Source: Chitinophaga pinensis (GTDB lineage: Bacteria; Bacteroidota; Bacteroidia; AKYH767-A; OLB10). From it: a DNA stretch of 44,625 nt. The stretch is from positions 1-44,625 of the forward strand of contig CALQOD010000009.1 of assembly GCA_943332105.1 (NCBI GenBank), read 5' to 3'. Positions 1 through 9,153 of this stretch are shown in pieces. Position 1 is the first letter of the stretch, and each line of letters starts with the position of its first letter. A program made the translations under genes and the position numbers. Under the pieces are notes generated by a model that was given only the letters and a program-made list of their open reading frames with translations, was not told where the DNA came from and made no database searches.

Positions 1-3000
1 ACTGAATATGTACCCACAGCAGCACTTATGGATTGAGTTGTTTGTCCATTACTCCAATAATAAGTTGAGCCTGTGTTCGCGGTTAAAGTAGTACCGGTAG
101 ATCCACTGCAATATGAAGTATTTCCACTGATAGATCCTATATAATTTGAAATTGTTAAAATAGCCGCCTGGGATGTAACGCTTAATGCCCCACAAGAGAT
201 AGTACATCTGAAATAATAACCTGAATAAGAAGTTGGCACACTATAAAGACTTAATGTTTGCGAATTAACACCATCAAAAACTCCGTTATTAGTACAATTT
301 GACCAGGTGATATTATTATTTGAATACTGCCAATTGTAATTAACAATTGCACTATTAGTGCTAACAGAAAAACTAACATTACTAAATGGACATGTGCTAA
401 CATTTGATGGATTTGAAGTTATAACTGGAGTTATTACAGATAAAGTAGCAGAGTTAGTTGTCAAAACTGATGTGCCGCAGTCACTTATTTTACATCTAAA
501 TTGGTAATTATTATAAGTAACTGAAATTGAACTCACGCTAAGAAAAGGTGTTGTTACTCCTGAAAAATTTACATTGCTTGGAACATTTGTCCATACACTT
601 CCAGCTATTGGAGATAAATATTGCCATTGATAAGTACTTCCTGAATTACTTGAAGATGCATTAAATGTAATAGAAGAGCCTTGGCAAATGGATTGCGAAA
701 CTGGTTGTAAATTAATTGAGAAAGTTGAAACAGTTAGCAAAGCCACATTAGTATTTAAACTTTGCCCGCATCCACCTACAACACAATAAAACTGATAATT
801 ATTATAGGTTGTTGTAACTGATGTCAATACCAAAGTATTTGTATTTACACCTGAAAAAACAGTATTCGTTGGTACTAAGGAATAAACTGAAGAAGACGGA
901 GATTTATAATACCAATTATAGCTTGTACCGTTTGTTGAATTAGCCACTAAAGAAGAACTAAAACCAACACATATTGTCGTATTTATCGGTTGAACTGTAA
1001 TACTATTTCCAATAATTGACAAGGTCGCAGTGCTTGAATTTACAGTGGTAGCACCGCAAGTAACAACGCACCTTATAGAATAACTAGTAATAGTTGATGT
1101 ATAATTAGCTACTGTTAAAGTATTAGTAGCAAAACCAAATGCCCATGGATATGAAGTAGTGTTTAAATTAACCCATACCGATCCATTTAAAATTTGCCAT
1201 TGATAGGAAAGTGATGTTCCACCTGAAGCTGTTACTGTAAATGAGACTGGCAATGCATTACATTTGTTGTAACTTGCATTAGTAGGTTGTGAATTAATTA
1301 CTGGCGAACCACTACTTACTATTTTAGTTGCAATACCAACACAACCTTGGCTATCTGTAATTGTAACAATATATGTACCCGGAATTGCCGATATTGATTG
1401 AGATGTTGCACCGGTACTCCATAAATAACTGAAAGCAGCATTAGCAGTTAATTGAGTACTAGCGCTACAAATATTGCTATTACCTGTAATTGCAGCAGTG
1501 GTTGCACAAACACCAGTTTGCATTTTTGTTAAATACGAGTCTGTCGCACCTTGTAATGTTGATTGATATGAACCGCTCGTTGAGATACCAACTGATGAAT
1601 ATGTTTGTGAAGCAAAATATAAATATGATAAATTATAAGATGAGATATGGCAAAATAATTCTTCAGATGTGCCACCTAAATAAGAACACCAATCACGTAA
1701 CCCCGTTGGTAATATTTTTAAAATAAAGTTATCGCTATTACCATTTATGGTGGTTTGCATAGCATTAGTTGTTGAAATTCCGGTTGTTGATTGCGTATAG
1801 CCTGCAATATAAACATTACCAACCGAATCTATAGTTAATGATGGTTCAAATTCCAAATTAGTACCACCATAGTAAGTAGCCCATTGTCTTGCTCCCAAGG
1901 TATCAAATTTTGTTATTAGTAAATCAAAGTTTCCTAAATTAACAGTTTGCAAAGCTCCAACACTAGCCAAATTATTAGATTGAGTATAACCAACTATATA
2001 TATATTCTTAGGATTTGCTTTGTCAATTTCGATTTCATTTACATAATCCCAATTTGTACCTCCATACAAAGTCGACCATACTCTTGTACCATCACTATTA
2101 AACTTTGATATAAACCAATCAGAAGAACCATTATATGTGGTTTGATAAGCCCCGACTGTGGTTAATCCAGCATTTGTATAAGTATAACCTGCGAGATATA
2201 TACTTCCAAGTCCTGAAATGGTTAAACTTTTAAAAAAACCACCGTAATAAGTACCCCATATCCTAACACCATTCTTATTAAATTTTATCAACATTGAACT
2301 ACCACTAGTTGTTTGAAAAGAACCAGGGGTAGCGATGGCATTTGAAGACTGTGTGGATCCAATACAATAAATATTTCCTGCAGGATCAGTTTTAACATCA
2401 ATTATCTGATCGTCATCAACACCACCATAATAAGTACTCCATTGCCTTACTCCAAATGAATCAAATTTTGCTAAAAAACCATCTACGAACCCACCAAATG
2501 TTGATTGATGCGCACCAACTGTAGCAACTCCTTGAATAGCTTTAGTATATCCGCCAACAATAACATTTCCAAGATAATCTGTTGTAATATATAGTGTATC
2601 ACATATTATATAAGTGCTCCACAATTTACTTCCAGAAGAATTGAACTTAGCTAAATAACTATCTGTTAAATTAGCAATATACGTAGTTTGATGTGCCCCG
2701 AGACTCGCAATTAATGTGCTTGATGTTGTTGAACCACAAATATATACATTTCCAGAAATATCAGTAGTCAAATCTGTGACATTCTCATCCCCAACTCCCC
2801 CAAAATAAGTTGACCAAGCAATTGACGGATCCAGAATAATGGTTTTATTCGCATTATAATTACCTGCCTTGAAAGTTAATATATGATCATTTAATATATA
2901 CTCCGTATTAATCTCTTCATTGTCTTGATAACTAATTGGAGCTTCATCAACAACATCTCCCAAGGAAGTTTTAATAATTAGCTGCCCATTACTATTGATT

Positions 3001-3557
3001 TTCAAACCATCTTCGCCATTAAACTTCATTTTAATTTTGCTGATATCACCACCTGGCTTAACAACAAAATCATACTTGAAATTTTCACCATCTATTTTTA
3101 ATACCCAGTCAATGTTCGGATAAACATCGTGATAAATGATTTTCTTAAAACTCTTTATACCTGTCAAGTCATTTTCGCCACCAGCATAAAAATTGACTTC
3201 ACCGTCAGCGAGCGTCACTTCTTCAATTTTTGCATTAACATTAGCATCAACCAACTCTACATCAACTCGATGAGTACGAACTTTAGCACCTTCTTTTTCA
3301 TCTTTATTTAAGAATTGAACGAATTGATAAGCAATCCCTGTTTTCGTCAATAAAATACTTTTACCTTGTTGTGAAGCAATGTATAGAATATCATTTTGTT
3401 TTTCTCCATTAATGCCAACCAGCTGCCCTTCATTTTTTTGAAAGTAGTAATTGTTGATTTTAAATGATGGATTAGTTTCTTTCGAAAATCCGATAAATCC
3501 CGTTAGAATAAACAAAAGGACAAATGCTGTTTTAAACAGTTTCAACTTCTGATGCAT
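1..3557 (-). CDS. SBBP-type beta-propeller / Ig-like repeat surface protein, 3' end cut by window edge
   Basis: The frame is open from the ATG at 3557 to the left edge (about 1,185 residues), with no stop in the window. Residues 1-25 form a signal peptide. Residues about 35-235 resemble the N-terminal domain of Bacteroidota SBBP proteins (DUF7948-like; YPNIDWVLK, LDPSIAWSTYFGG). Residues about 240-680 hold seven units of 60-65 residues, each with a W-[SGAC]-[TS]-[YL]-[FYL]-GG-like strand and a G[AS]xQ[TS]T-like core, as in a seven-bladed propeller. From about residue 690 to the edge are at least six Ig/SprB-like domains (YLWSTGATSQSI, YQWQI, YNWYY, YQWQY, YNWQY, YYWSNGQTTQSI). The missing C-terminus would be expected to carry a T9SS sorting domain; that is inference. 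It starts 28 nt after the stop of the outer-membrane protein gene and is probably co-transcribed. Role: extracellular or surface adhesin-like protein, exact ligand unknown. Confidence 0.88.
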   Translation of the reverse strand, partial: MHQKLKLFKTAFVLLFILTGFIGFSKETNPSFKINNYYFQKNEGQLVGINGEKQNDILYIASQQGKSILLTKTGIAYQFVQFLNKDEKEGAKVRTHRVDVELVDANVNAKIEEVTLADGEVNFYAGGENDLTGIKSFKKIIYHDVYPNIDWVLKIDGENFKYDFVVKPGGDISKIKMKFNGEDGLKINSNGQLIIKTSLGDVVDEAPISYQDNEEINTEYILNDHILTFKAGNYNANKTIILDPSIAWSTYFGGVGDENVTDLTTDISGNVYICGSTTSSTLIASLGAHQTTYIANLTDSYLAKFNSSGSKLWSTYIICDTLYITTDYLGNVIVGGYTKAIQGVATVGAHQSTFGGFVDGFLAKFDSFGVRQWSTYYGGVDDDQIIDVKTDPAGNIYCIGSTQSSNAIATPGSFQTTSGSSMLIKFNKNGVRIWGTYYGGFFKSLTISGLGSIYLAGYTYTNAGLTTVGAYQTTYNGSSDWFISKFNSDGTRVWSTLYGGTNWDYVNEIEIDKANPKNIYIVGYTQSNNLASVGALQTVNLGNFDLLITKFDTLGARQWATYYGGTNLEFEPSLTIDSVGNVYIAGYTQSTTGISTTNAMQTTINGNSDNFILKILPTGLRDWCSYLGGTSEELFCHISSYNLSYLYFASQTYSSVGISTSGSYQSTLQGATDSYLTKMQTGVCATTAAITGNSNICSASTQLTANAAFSYLWSTGATSQSISAIPGTYIVTITDSQGCVGIATKIVSSGSPVINSQPTNASYNKCNALPVSFTVTASGGTSLSYQWQILNGSVWVNLNTTSYPWAFGFATNTLTVANYTSTITSYSIRCVVTCGATTVNSSTATLSIIGNSITVQPINTTICVGFSSSLVANSTNGTSYNWYYKSPSSSVYSLVPTNTVFSGVNTNTLVLTSVTTTYNNYQFYCVVGGCGQSLNTNVALLTVSTFSINLQPVSQSICQGSSITFNASSSNSGSTYQWQYLSPIAGSVWTNVPSNVNFSGVTTPFLSVSSISVTYNNYQFRCKISDCGTSVLTTNSATLSVITPVITSNPSNVSTCPFSNVSFSVSTNSAIVNYNWQYSNNNITWSNCTNNGVFDGVNSQTLSLYSVPTSYSGYYFRCTISCGALSVTSQAAILTISNYIGSISGNTSYCSGSTGTTLTANTGSTYYWSNGQTTQSISAAVGTYS

Positions 3558-3585
3558 GATTTTATTTTTAAGCTATTATTAAACA

Positions 3586-4215
3586 TTAAAATTTGGCAGC
3601 TACTCCTGCTTGAATTGCCGCTACTTGCCCAACTCCAAATTCAGCATAAGCCCCGAGCAAAGGGGTAAATTCATATCGAACTCCTGCATGCATTCCAAAT
3701 CCGAAAGCACCAGCAAAACTTGCTTTGTAATTAAAACTTGCATCATTTGAGGTTACATCGTAGGAATATTTACGATAACCAATTGCCAAACCAGCGTAAG
3801 GATCTAATTTTTCATTTTTGGTTTTGATGTGGTAGTTTCCTCGACCTAATACAACAGTATTCCCAATAGCGACTTCGTATTTAAATGTTTCATAAATATA
3901 ATTACCATTAATATCTATGTCAGTTACATATGAATCAGTCCATTTTCCAGTACTTTTTTGATGAGCAAAATACAATCCCATACTAAACTTGTCATTTACA
4001 CCATATTCATATTTTAAGCAAATTGGACCAAAGTTTTTTGATTCAAATGATGACTTGGAATCATAAGCTGACCACCATGCTTTCCAGCTAAAACCAATCC
4101 CATAGCCAACGCTTGCAATGCTTGAGCCTTCTTGGTATGCTTGCGCATTTACATTTAATGTTCCGATGCAAAATACTGCAGCAAGTAATAATTTAATAGT
4201 TAGTTTTTGTTTCAT
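3586..4215 (-). CDS. outer-membrane beta-barrel protein
   Basis: The 209-residue protein has a clear signal peptide (MKQKLTIKLLLAAVFCIGTL, cleavage near NVNAQA). It is followed by alternating hydrophobic/aromatic strands (VGYGIGFSW, LKYEYGVNDKFSMGLYFAH, GLAIGYRKYSY, GMHAGVRYEFTPLLGAYAEFG). It ends in phenylalanine (AGVAAKF), the usual C-terminal residue of outer-membrane barrels. Length and strand pattern fit a small eight-stranded OmpW/OmpA-type or 'porin family' barrel. No catalytic motif is visible. It lies 28 nt upstream of the SBBP protein on the same strand, so the two are probably one transcript. A surface or transport role is inferred from the fold only; the substrate is unknown. Confidence 0.8.
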   Translation of the reverse strand: MKQKLTIKLLLAAVFCIGTLNVNAQAYQEGSSIASVGYGIGFSWKAWWSAYDSKSSFESKNFGPICLKYEYGVNDKFSMGLYFAHQKSTGKWTDSYVTDIDINGNYIYETFKYEVAIGNTVVLGRGNYHIKTKNEKLDPYAGLAIGYRKYSYDVTSNDASFNYKASFAGAFGFGMHAGVRYEFTPLLGAYAEFGVGQVAAIQAGVAAKF

Positions 4216-4484
4216 TTTTTTAGTTTTATTTATGTTATTTATTTTTTAACTTTAATTGATAAACATTCTAATTGTTATTTTTATTAGTATCAATATTTTA
4301 TGTTTATTAAAACCACATAAAATCCATTAATAATAAAATATTACAACGAAATACAAGCCTCATCCAAAATCAAAATTACAATATCTTTTTTAATTAAAAA
4401 ATATTAAATCACTTTTTGATTATTGCTATCAAAAATAACATCCTATTACATTTCAATGAATCCCCAAATTTGACAAATTACTTT
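4216..4484. other. AT-rich intergenic stretch
   Basis: This is the main part of a 330-base gap between the barrel protein and the next minus-strand gene. It is very AT-rich and shows no open frame, RNA gene or clear TAnnTTTG element. The only structured part is the terminator next to it (4485-4521). It presumably carries the leader and promoter of the barrel gene. Confidence 0.6.
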
Positions 4485-4521
4485 AAACAAAAAACCACCA
4501 CCTTACTAAAAAGATGGTGGT
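4485..4521 (-). terminator. Rho-independent terminator of the 4546-6912 gene
   Basis: An inverted repeat pairs 4494-4504 (ACCACCACCTT) with 4511-4521 (AAGATGGTGGT): 11 positions with one mismatch. On the minus strand it is followed by a T-rich run (4487-4493). It lies 24 bases past the stop of the T9SS cargo gene and separates it from the barrel protein gene. Confidence 0.85.
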
Positions 4522-4545
4522 ATACACTCATATAAACCATATTTT

Positions 4546-6912
4546 TTAATGAGCTATTTCTATTTTTAATACCTGTGTTTCATTACCCATCAAACGTAAA
4601 CTATAAATACCACTCGCCAGTTGCTGAATGTTTAATTGATGATCCGTTAAAATACCTGCCATTACTTTTTCACCTAGCACATTATATATCTCATAACGTG
4701 TTTCCTTCTCCGCAATATTATCGATATACAACCAGTCGCTTGCAGGATTTGGATAAACCGAGTATTCATCGGATGCATTACCTTCTTCTACACGGCAATT
4801 TACATTTACGGTATATGCATTACTTGTTTTAGTACATCCGGCATTGCTAGAAAACAAACAACGATAGATACCCGCTGATTTTGCATAATACAAAGGATTG
4901 GTTGCGCCAACTATACTAACCCCGTTCTTCTTCCATTGATAAGTATATCCCGTTAACTGATCGGCTCCGAATCCTACACTATCTCCATTACAAAAAGTAG
5001 TACTTCCATTAGTAGATATACTTACAGTACCTATACCAACCGTTGCTTTTTTCGAACTTGAATATTTATTACAGCCTAATGAATCGTATGCATACACTCG
5101 ATAGTATCCCGTTTGTGAGGCATAATAATTTTGCTGATTGTCCGATCCCGGTATATAAAATCCGTTACGCTCCCATCGAAACATAGGAGTATTTACGGTC
5201 GCTTTTAAATTTACTGTTTGCCCACTACATACTGTTGATGAGCCAACGATGCTTAAAGCGCTGCTTACAGGTTGAGATACAGTTAATGAAAGTGTATCGG
5301 ATTCTTTAGGACAATTTACACCTATAGCTTTTAGTGAAATAGAATAATTACCAGACGACTTAATATAATAAGTGGTTGTGTTATACAAAGAATCAATCAC
5401 AACCCCATTCTTTTTAAGATAAGAATAATAGTTGCCATAACAATCAAACGGCAACACTTTTAATAATACGCTATCACATAGTGTTGGCATTGGTGAATAA
5501 CTCAACTTGACTTCTGGATTGTATCCCTCAAAAATCGGATAATAAAATAATGAACTACTTGCTATTGGGTTTGATGAAGTAATTTTTAAATAATTACCAG
5601 GACGAATAGAAGGAAATCCAACATTGGTAAACGTTCCATTACTTGTTCCCGCCATATCTGCTATTTTAATACAGTTGGCTCCTGTATTATCACAAATCCA
5701 TAGTGAAAAAACGTTACCAGCATTAAACTGTTTACACTCTGTTGAAAAGGGCACATAAGTAGGTGAACATTGACAGAGCTCAGATATTCCATAAATGTAG
5801 GATTGCTGTACAATATCATTAGGAAGTACGTTTATAGAATATGGTGTTATTGATGAACTATACTCTTGTATATAATAGGCACTAATATTATCAGTAAAAC
5901 TTGCTAAGCTTGATTTATAATAATTATACTCACCATTTAATGCCCCAGCAAAAACATGTACTTGATTATTAGCTTCTATACCTAAACCAATAGCAGTGCT
6001 GCCCATGTGACAATATTGCCATAACACATTTCCCATTGTACTATATCGTACTAACTCATTTGCATTATTTAATGATAATGTATAGGAATATCCACTATAG
6101 TCAAATGTATGTCCGATAATATTTCGCTTTCGTTTCCATACTTCATTGTTATAACGATCTACTTTAATTGTTGAGTCGGCAGTTTTTTGAAGATATAAAT
6201 TACCTCTTGGGTCATTAACACAATCAACGAATATTCTCGTCCATGAAATCACACCTAGTGAATTTACTCGTTTAATTAAACCGTTGTCTTTTACATAAAC
6301 TCCCCCATCCTGATCAGGAGCAATAATTGTTGCACCAGCAAATAACTTTGTTTTGAAAATCACAGCTCCATTTCCATTGATTTTAAGCACTGAATCATTT
6401 TTAATAAAAAATGCATTGCCTTTATTATCTGGCTTTACAACTCCAATCCCTTCTTTCGACCAACGCAAAGTATTATTTGTATTTAATGAGAATGTCCAAA
6501 TACCCCCGTAAAACATGATACCGTTAGCACTGGCAGAGTCATAAGCGTTCGCATTAAAAACATAATATTTATTTCCTGCGGAATCAACATCAAAATCTAA
6601 ATCCACAGAATTATATAAAACATCTGGTTCATTTGACCACGAAGGAGCTATCCCTAATGCATAAACAGCTGTATTAATTCCTGGAATCACCCAATATGGC
6701 ATTCCATTCCAAGGGTAATTTGCTCCTGGGTTAAAGTATTTAATATAATCATTACCTTGACCATCTACTTTATAAGTAAAGTCACTTAAATCACTCGTCC
6801 ATGATGAAGCATACGAATTAAATGTAGCTACCTGCTGGTCACGTATTAAAGTTTGAGCTTTTAACGTAATAAACTGAAGTGAAATCAAAAAAGCAAAAAT
6901 TAGTTTTTTCAT
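4546..6912 (-). CDS. T9SS-secreted protein with Ig-like repeats and type A sorting domain
   Basis: The 788-residue secreted protein has a signal peptide at residues 1-20 (MKKLIFAFLISLQFITLKAQ). Residues about 60-330 contain propeller-like segments built on W, D/N and G (YKVDGQGNDYIKYFNPG, IFKTKLFAGATIIAPDQDGG). Residues about 470-705 hold three Ig/SprB-like units (GNYSISLKAIG, FRWERNGFYIPGS, YTYQWKKNGVSIVGA). The last about 70 residues form a T9SS type A sorting domain (YSVYPNPASDWLYID, YEIYNVLGEKV, LASGIYSLRL). The family is exported by Sec and then the Por/T9SS machinery and anchored or released outside. No enzyme motif is seen, so function beyond a surface or adhesive role is unknown. A TAAATTTG promoter element sits 35 nt upstream and a strong terminator follows. 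Confidence 0.88.
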   Translation of the reverse strand: MKKLIFAFLISLQFITLKAQTLIRDQQVATFNSYASSWTSDLSDFTYKVDGQGNDYIKYFNPGANYPWNGMPYWVIPGINTAVYALGIAPSWSNEPDVLYNSVDLDFDVDSAGNKYYVFNANAYDSASANGIMFYGGIWTFSLNTNNTLRWSKEGIGVVKPDNKGNAFFIKNDSVLKINGNGAVIFKTKLFAGATIIAPDQDGGVYVKDNGLIKRVNSLGVISWTRIFVDCVNDPRGNLYLQKTADSTIKVDRYNNEVWKRKRNIIGHTFDYSGYSYTLSLNNANELVRYSTMGNVLWQYCHMGSTAIGLGIEANNQVHVFAGALNGEYNYYKSSLASFTDNISAYYIQEYSSSITPYSINVLPNDIVQQSYIYGISELCQCSPTYVPFSTECKQFNAGNVFSLWICDNTGANCIKIADMAGTSNGTFTNVGFPSIRPGNYLKITSSNPIASSSLFYYPIFEGYNPEVKLSYSPMPTLCDSVLLKVLPFDCYGNYYSYLKKNGVVIDSLYNTTTYYIKSSGNYSISLKAIGVNCPKESDTLSLTVSQPVSSALSIVGSSTVCSGQTVNLKATVNTPMFRWERNGFYIPGSDNQQNYYASQTGYYRVYAYDSLGCNKYSSSKKATVGIGTVSISTNGSTTFCNGDSVGFGADQLTGYTYQWKKNGVSIVGATNPLYYAKSAGIYRCLFSSNAGCTKTSNAYTVNVNCRVEEGNASDEYSVYPNPASDWLYIDNIAEKETRYEIYNVLGEKVMAGILTDHQLNIQQLASGIYSLRLMGNETQVLKIEIAH

Positions 6913-6946
6913 AAAGCATTAATTTTATTCGAAGGGGCAAGTTAAA

Positions 6947-6954
6947 CAAATTTA
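6947..6954 (-). promoter_or_regulatory. -7 promoter element of the 788-aa T9SS protein
   Basis: On the minus strand this reads TAAATTTG, a full match to the Bacteroidota -7 consensus TAnnTTTG, and implies a leader of roughly 25-30 nt before the ATG at 6912. The -33 element is not clear. Confidence 0.5.
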
Positions 6955-7064
6955 ATAATACGAAACAAGAAAACCTATTAGGTATTTATTTTAATAGCCA
7001 TGCAATTGCTGTAATATTTCAATTGAAATAAAATACAATTAAAATAGAGTTAAAACACAATTGA

Positions 7065-8738
7065 TTATTTTAAAATCGACAATTTAGTAGTATAAACTTC
7101 ACCATTTTGCTCAAACTGTAATAGATAAAGACCGTTAGGCAAATCACCTTTAGCGCTATACTGAAAACCACCATCTATCGATGGCAAATATTCGGTTGTT
7201 TCCACTAATTTACCATTGATGTCTGAAATTTTAATTTTTATTGGTTCATCCGAATAATTATCAATAAATGAAATCAAGAACTGTCCATTATTAGGATTAG
7301 GAATAATCTGTGCTGAAAAATTATCACCTATATTTTCATTATTATTCATTCGACAATTAACTATTATTCTTATGGTATTGCTAGTATCAGAACAGCCATC
7401 AATACTTTGCGAAACTACTTTATAAAATCCACGTTGTGTTACATTAAAAGTATTACTTGTTGCGCCCATTATAATGGCATTATTTCTTATCCATTGGTAA
7501 GAACTAGTAGCGTCATTCACCGTACTAATCAAATCAACACTTGAGCCTGCACAAAATGTTGTTGGGCCGTATGCTTGAATTCGATTTTTATAATCGCTAA
7601 TTATGGTTGCTGGACTAAATTGTCCACACCAATTAGAACCATATGTTCTAGCTTTATACCGACCTGCACCGATAGCAGTATAGGTAGAACCAGTAAACCC
7701 TGTAAATACATTGTTCTTATACCATTCTGTATAAATTGATGCAGGGCAATTAACTGTTAATGTTACAGGGGTTTGAGGACAAATAACTGAATCAACAACA
7801 GGATTAATGGTAGATGCAGGACCGTGTAACACAGTTACAGAAATTGGATTAGTCGTAAATTGACATCCTAAGGAATTAGTAATTCGAACATAATAATTCC
7901 CTGTAAATCTTGGATAGTAATTATAAACATTAGAATTAGGTATTATATTACCATTATAAAACCACTCATAGGACCATGACCCACTTGGCATTGCTCCTGA
8001 CAAACCATTATTTCTCTCCAAACTAAAATATTCAGTACCTGCACAAAACGTAGTATTATACAATACAATATTTGGATTGATATCATATAAATAATCATCG
8101 TTTCCCCAACCAGTTTCATAATAAGAACTAGAGCATCCATAGGAATTTTTAACGCAAACATATACATCAGCTCCAGCATTCAACGTTGCAGAAGCCGAGT
8201 AAACAGATATATTTGGATCAGCAGTTCCATCACAGTCCCAATCATAGCTATTTCCAATACCTGAAAGATTGTTTAAATCCACAGCATGATACCAAATACC
8301 ACTGCAATTAATAGAGTCTTGAGAAATGTACAATCTCGGCAATGGTTTAAAAAAAACATTGATATCGAAAGTATCAGCCGTGAACAAATTTGTATCTGTG
8401 AAAACAACTCTTATCTCTCCACTATCCAGATAATTCTCAAATGATTGTTTTTCTATATTATCTCCATAATTATTCCAATTTGCGCTCAATGGCTGCCAAT
8501 TTGGATTTTGAGAAACGCGTCTGTAAAACCACTCTAACGTTCCATTAGCACAATAATTCCCAAGCGAATCATAGCATCTGGAAACATCTACATATAACGG
8601 ATAATGCGTATTTAAATCTTCACATTCATTACTACCACTTTGAAATATGGCTGTTAAACCTCCAGCATTATTATTATGCTGTGAATATCCAACTGAATAT
8701 ATTAATAAGCAAAATATAAAAATGATATTTTTTTTCAT
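7065..8738 (-). CDS. T9SS-secreted protein with Ig-like repeats and type A sorting domain
   Basis: The 557-residue protein has a signal peptide at residues 1-19 (MKKNIIFIFCLLIYSVGYS). The body contains tandem Ig/PKD-like units with the Y-x-W and C pairs typical of SprB-like repeats (YDWDCDGTADPN, WSYEWFYNGNIIPNS, YTEWYKNNVFTGFTG, SSYQWIRNNAIIMGA). The last about 80 residues are a T9SS type A sorting domain (AQIIPNPNNGQFLISF, IKISDINGKLVE, LPNGLYLLQF). It is related in layout to the 788-residue protein downstream; the 152-base gap suggests separate transcription. No catalytic residues were recognised. Likely a surface-exposed or released protein of unknown ligand. Confidence 0.87.
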   Translation of the reverse strand: MKKNIIFIFCLLIYSVGYSQHNNNAGGLTAIFQSGSNECEDLNTHYPLYVDVSRCYDSLGNYCANGTLEWFYRRVSQNPNWQPLSANWNNYGDNIEKQSFENYLDSGEIRVVFTDTNLFTADTFDINVFFKPLPRLYISQDSINCSGIWYHAVDLNNLSGIGNSYDWDCDGTADPNISVYSASATLNAGADVYVCVKNSYGCSSSYYETGWGNDDYLYDINPNIVLYNTTFCAGTEYFSLERNNGLSGAMPSGSWSYEWFYNGNIIPNSNVYNYYPRFTGNYYVRITNSLGCQFTTNPISVTVLHGPASTINPVVDSVICPQTPVTLTVNCPASIYTEWYKNNVFTGFTGSTYTAIGAGRYKARTYGSNWCGQFSPATIISDYKNRIQAYGPTTFCAGSSVDLISTVNDATSSYQWIRNNAIIMGATSNTFNVTQRGFYKVVSQSIDGCSDTSNTIRIIVNCRMNNNENIGDNFSAQIIPNPNNGQFLISFIDNYSDEPIKIKISDINGKLVETTEYLPSIDGGFQYSAKGDLPNGLYLLQFEQNGEVYTTKLSILK

Positions 8739-8758
8739 AATTATTATCCTTTATCAAA

Positions 8759-8766
8759 CAAAGGTA
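8759..8766 (-). promoter_or_regulatory. -7 promoter element of the 557-aa T9SS protein
   Basis: The minus strand reads TACCTTTG, matching TAnnTTTG, about 20 nt upstream of the ATG at 8738. This implies a short leader of about 12-16 nt. Confidence 0.5.
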
Positions 8767-8790
8767 ATTTTCTAAATGATAGCCTCCAAG

Positions 8791-9085
8791 TGTTTTTTTT
8801 TAAAGTAGAGCTATCTGCTCATTTTATATGCATGTAGCATGCTTTATCATTTCATCATGAATTAGAGCTATTCGCCCTTCGAGAGCATTGCCTCGACATG
8901 CTCAGCACAAGCAAATTAACCCATCATGAAGTAGAGCTCATCGAGCACACTTCATAATTATAATTTTCAAATTAGCACTCCCGATAGCCATCGGGATCAA
9001 ATTATTACCTCGACAAGCTCGGTACAAGCAAATTAACCTATGCGAAGCAGATTAGCATCCGTGGGATTGCTACACGCTTCTGCAT
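8791..9085. repeat. palindrome-rich, REP-like intergenic cluster
   Basis: This is the centre of a 415-base gene-free gap. A 31-nt direct repeat occurs at 8891-8921 and 9008-9038 (28 of 31 identical). A 17-nt repeat occurs at 8853-8869 and 8922-8938 (16 of 17). A perfect 7-bp hairpin lies at 8979-8996 (TCCCGAT/ATCGGGA, 4-nt loop). A long imperfect hairpin spans 9041-9084 (GAAGC/GCTTC flanking TAGCA-TCC/GGA-TGCTA). No convincing coding frame is present. It looks like decayed repetitive extragenic palindromic elements between the surface-protein island and the thiolase operon. Confidence 0.6.
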
Positions 9086-9126
9086 ATTCAAAGGCCTCCT
9101 AACGGAGAACATTAACTATAAATTCT

Positions 9127-9134
9127 TACTTTTG
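9127..9134 (+). promoter_or_regulatory. -7 promoter element of the thiolase gene
   Basis: The sequence is TACTTTTG, a full TAnnTTTG match, 19 nt before the ATG at 9154. It predicts a leader of about 12-15 nt with no Shine-Dalgarno sequence. No clear -33 element was seen. Confidence 0.55.
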
Positions 9135-9153
9135 CAGCACAAAATTCAAGTCT

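Noticed and set aside
1490-1726. 78-codon plus-strand open frame
   Set aside because: Opposite to the Ig/propeller protein, which is continuous through this stretch on the other strand.
1-2840. DNA tandem repeats as a mobile or satellite element
   Set aside because: The periodicity is protein repeats (propeller and Ig units) within one open frame.
8891-9038. CRISPR array
   Set aside because: There are only two copies of the 31-nt repeat, imperfect, with a 86-nt interval and no cas genes.
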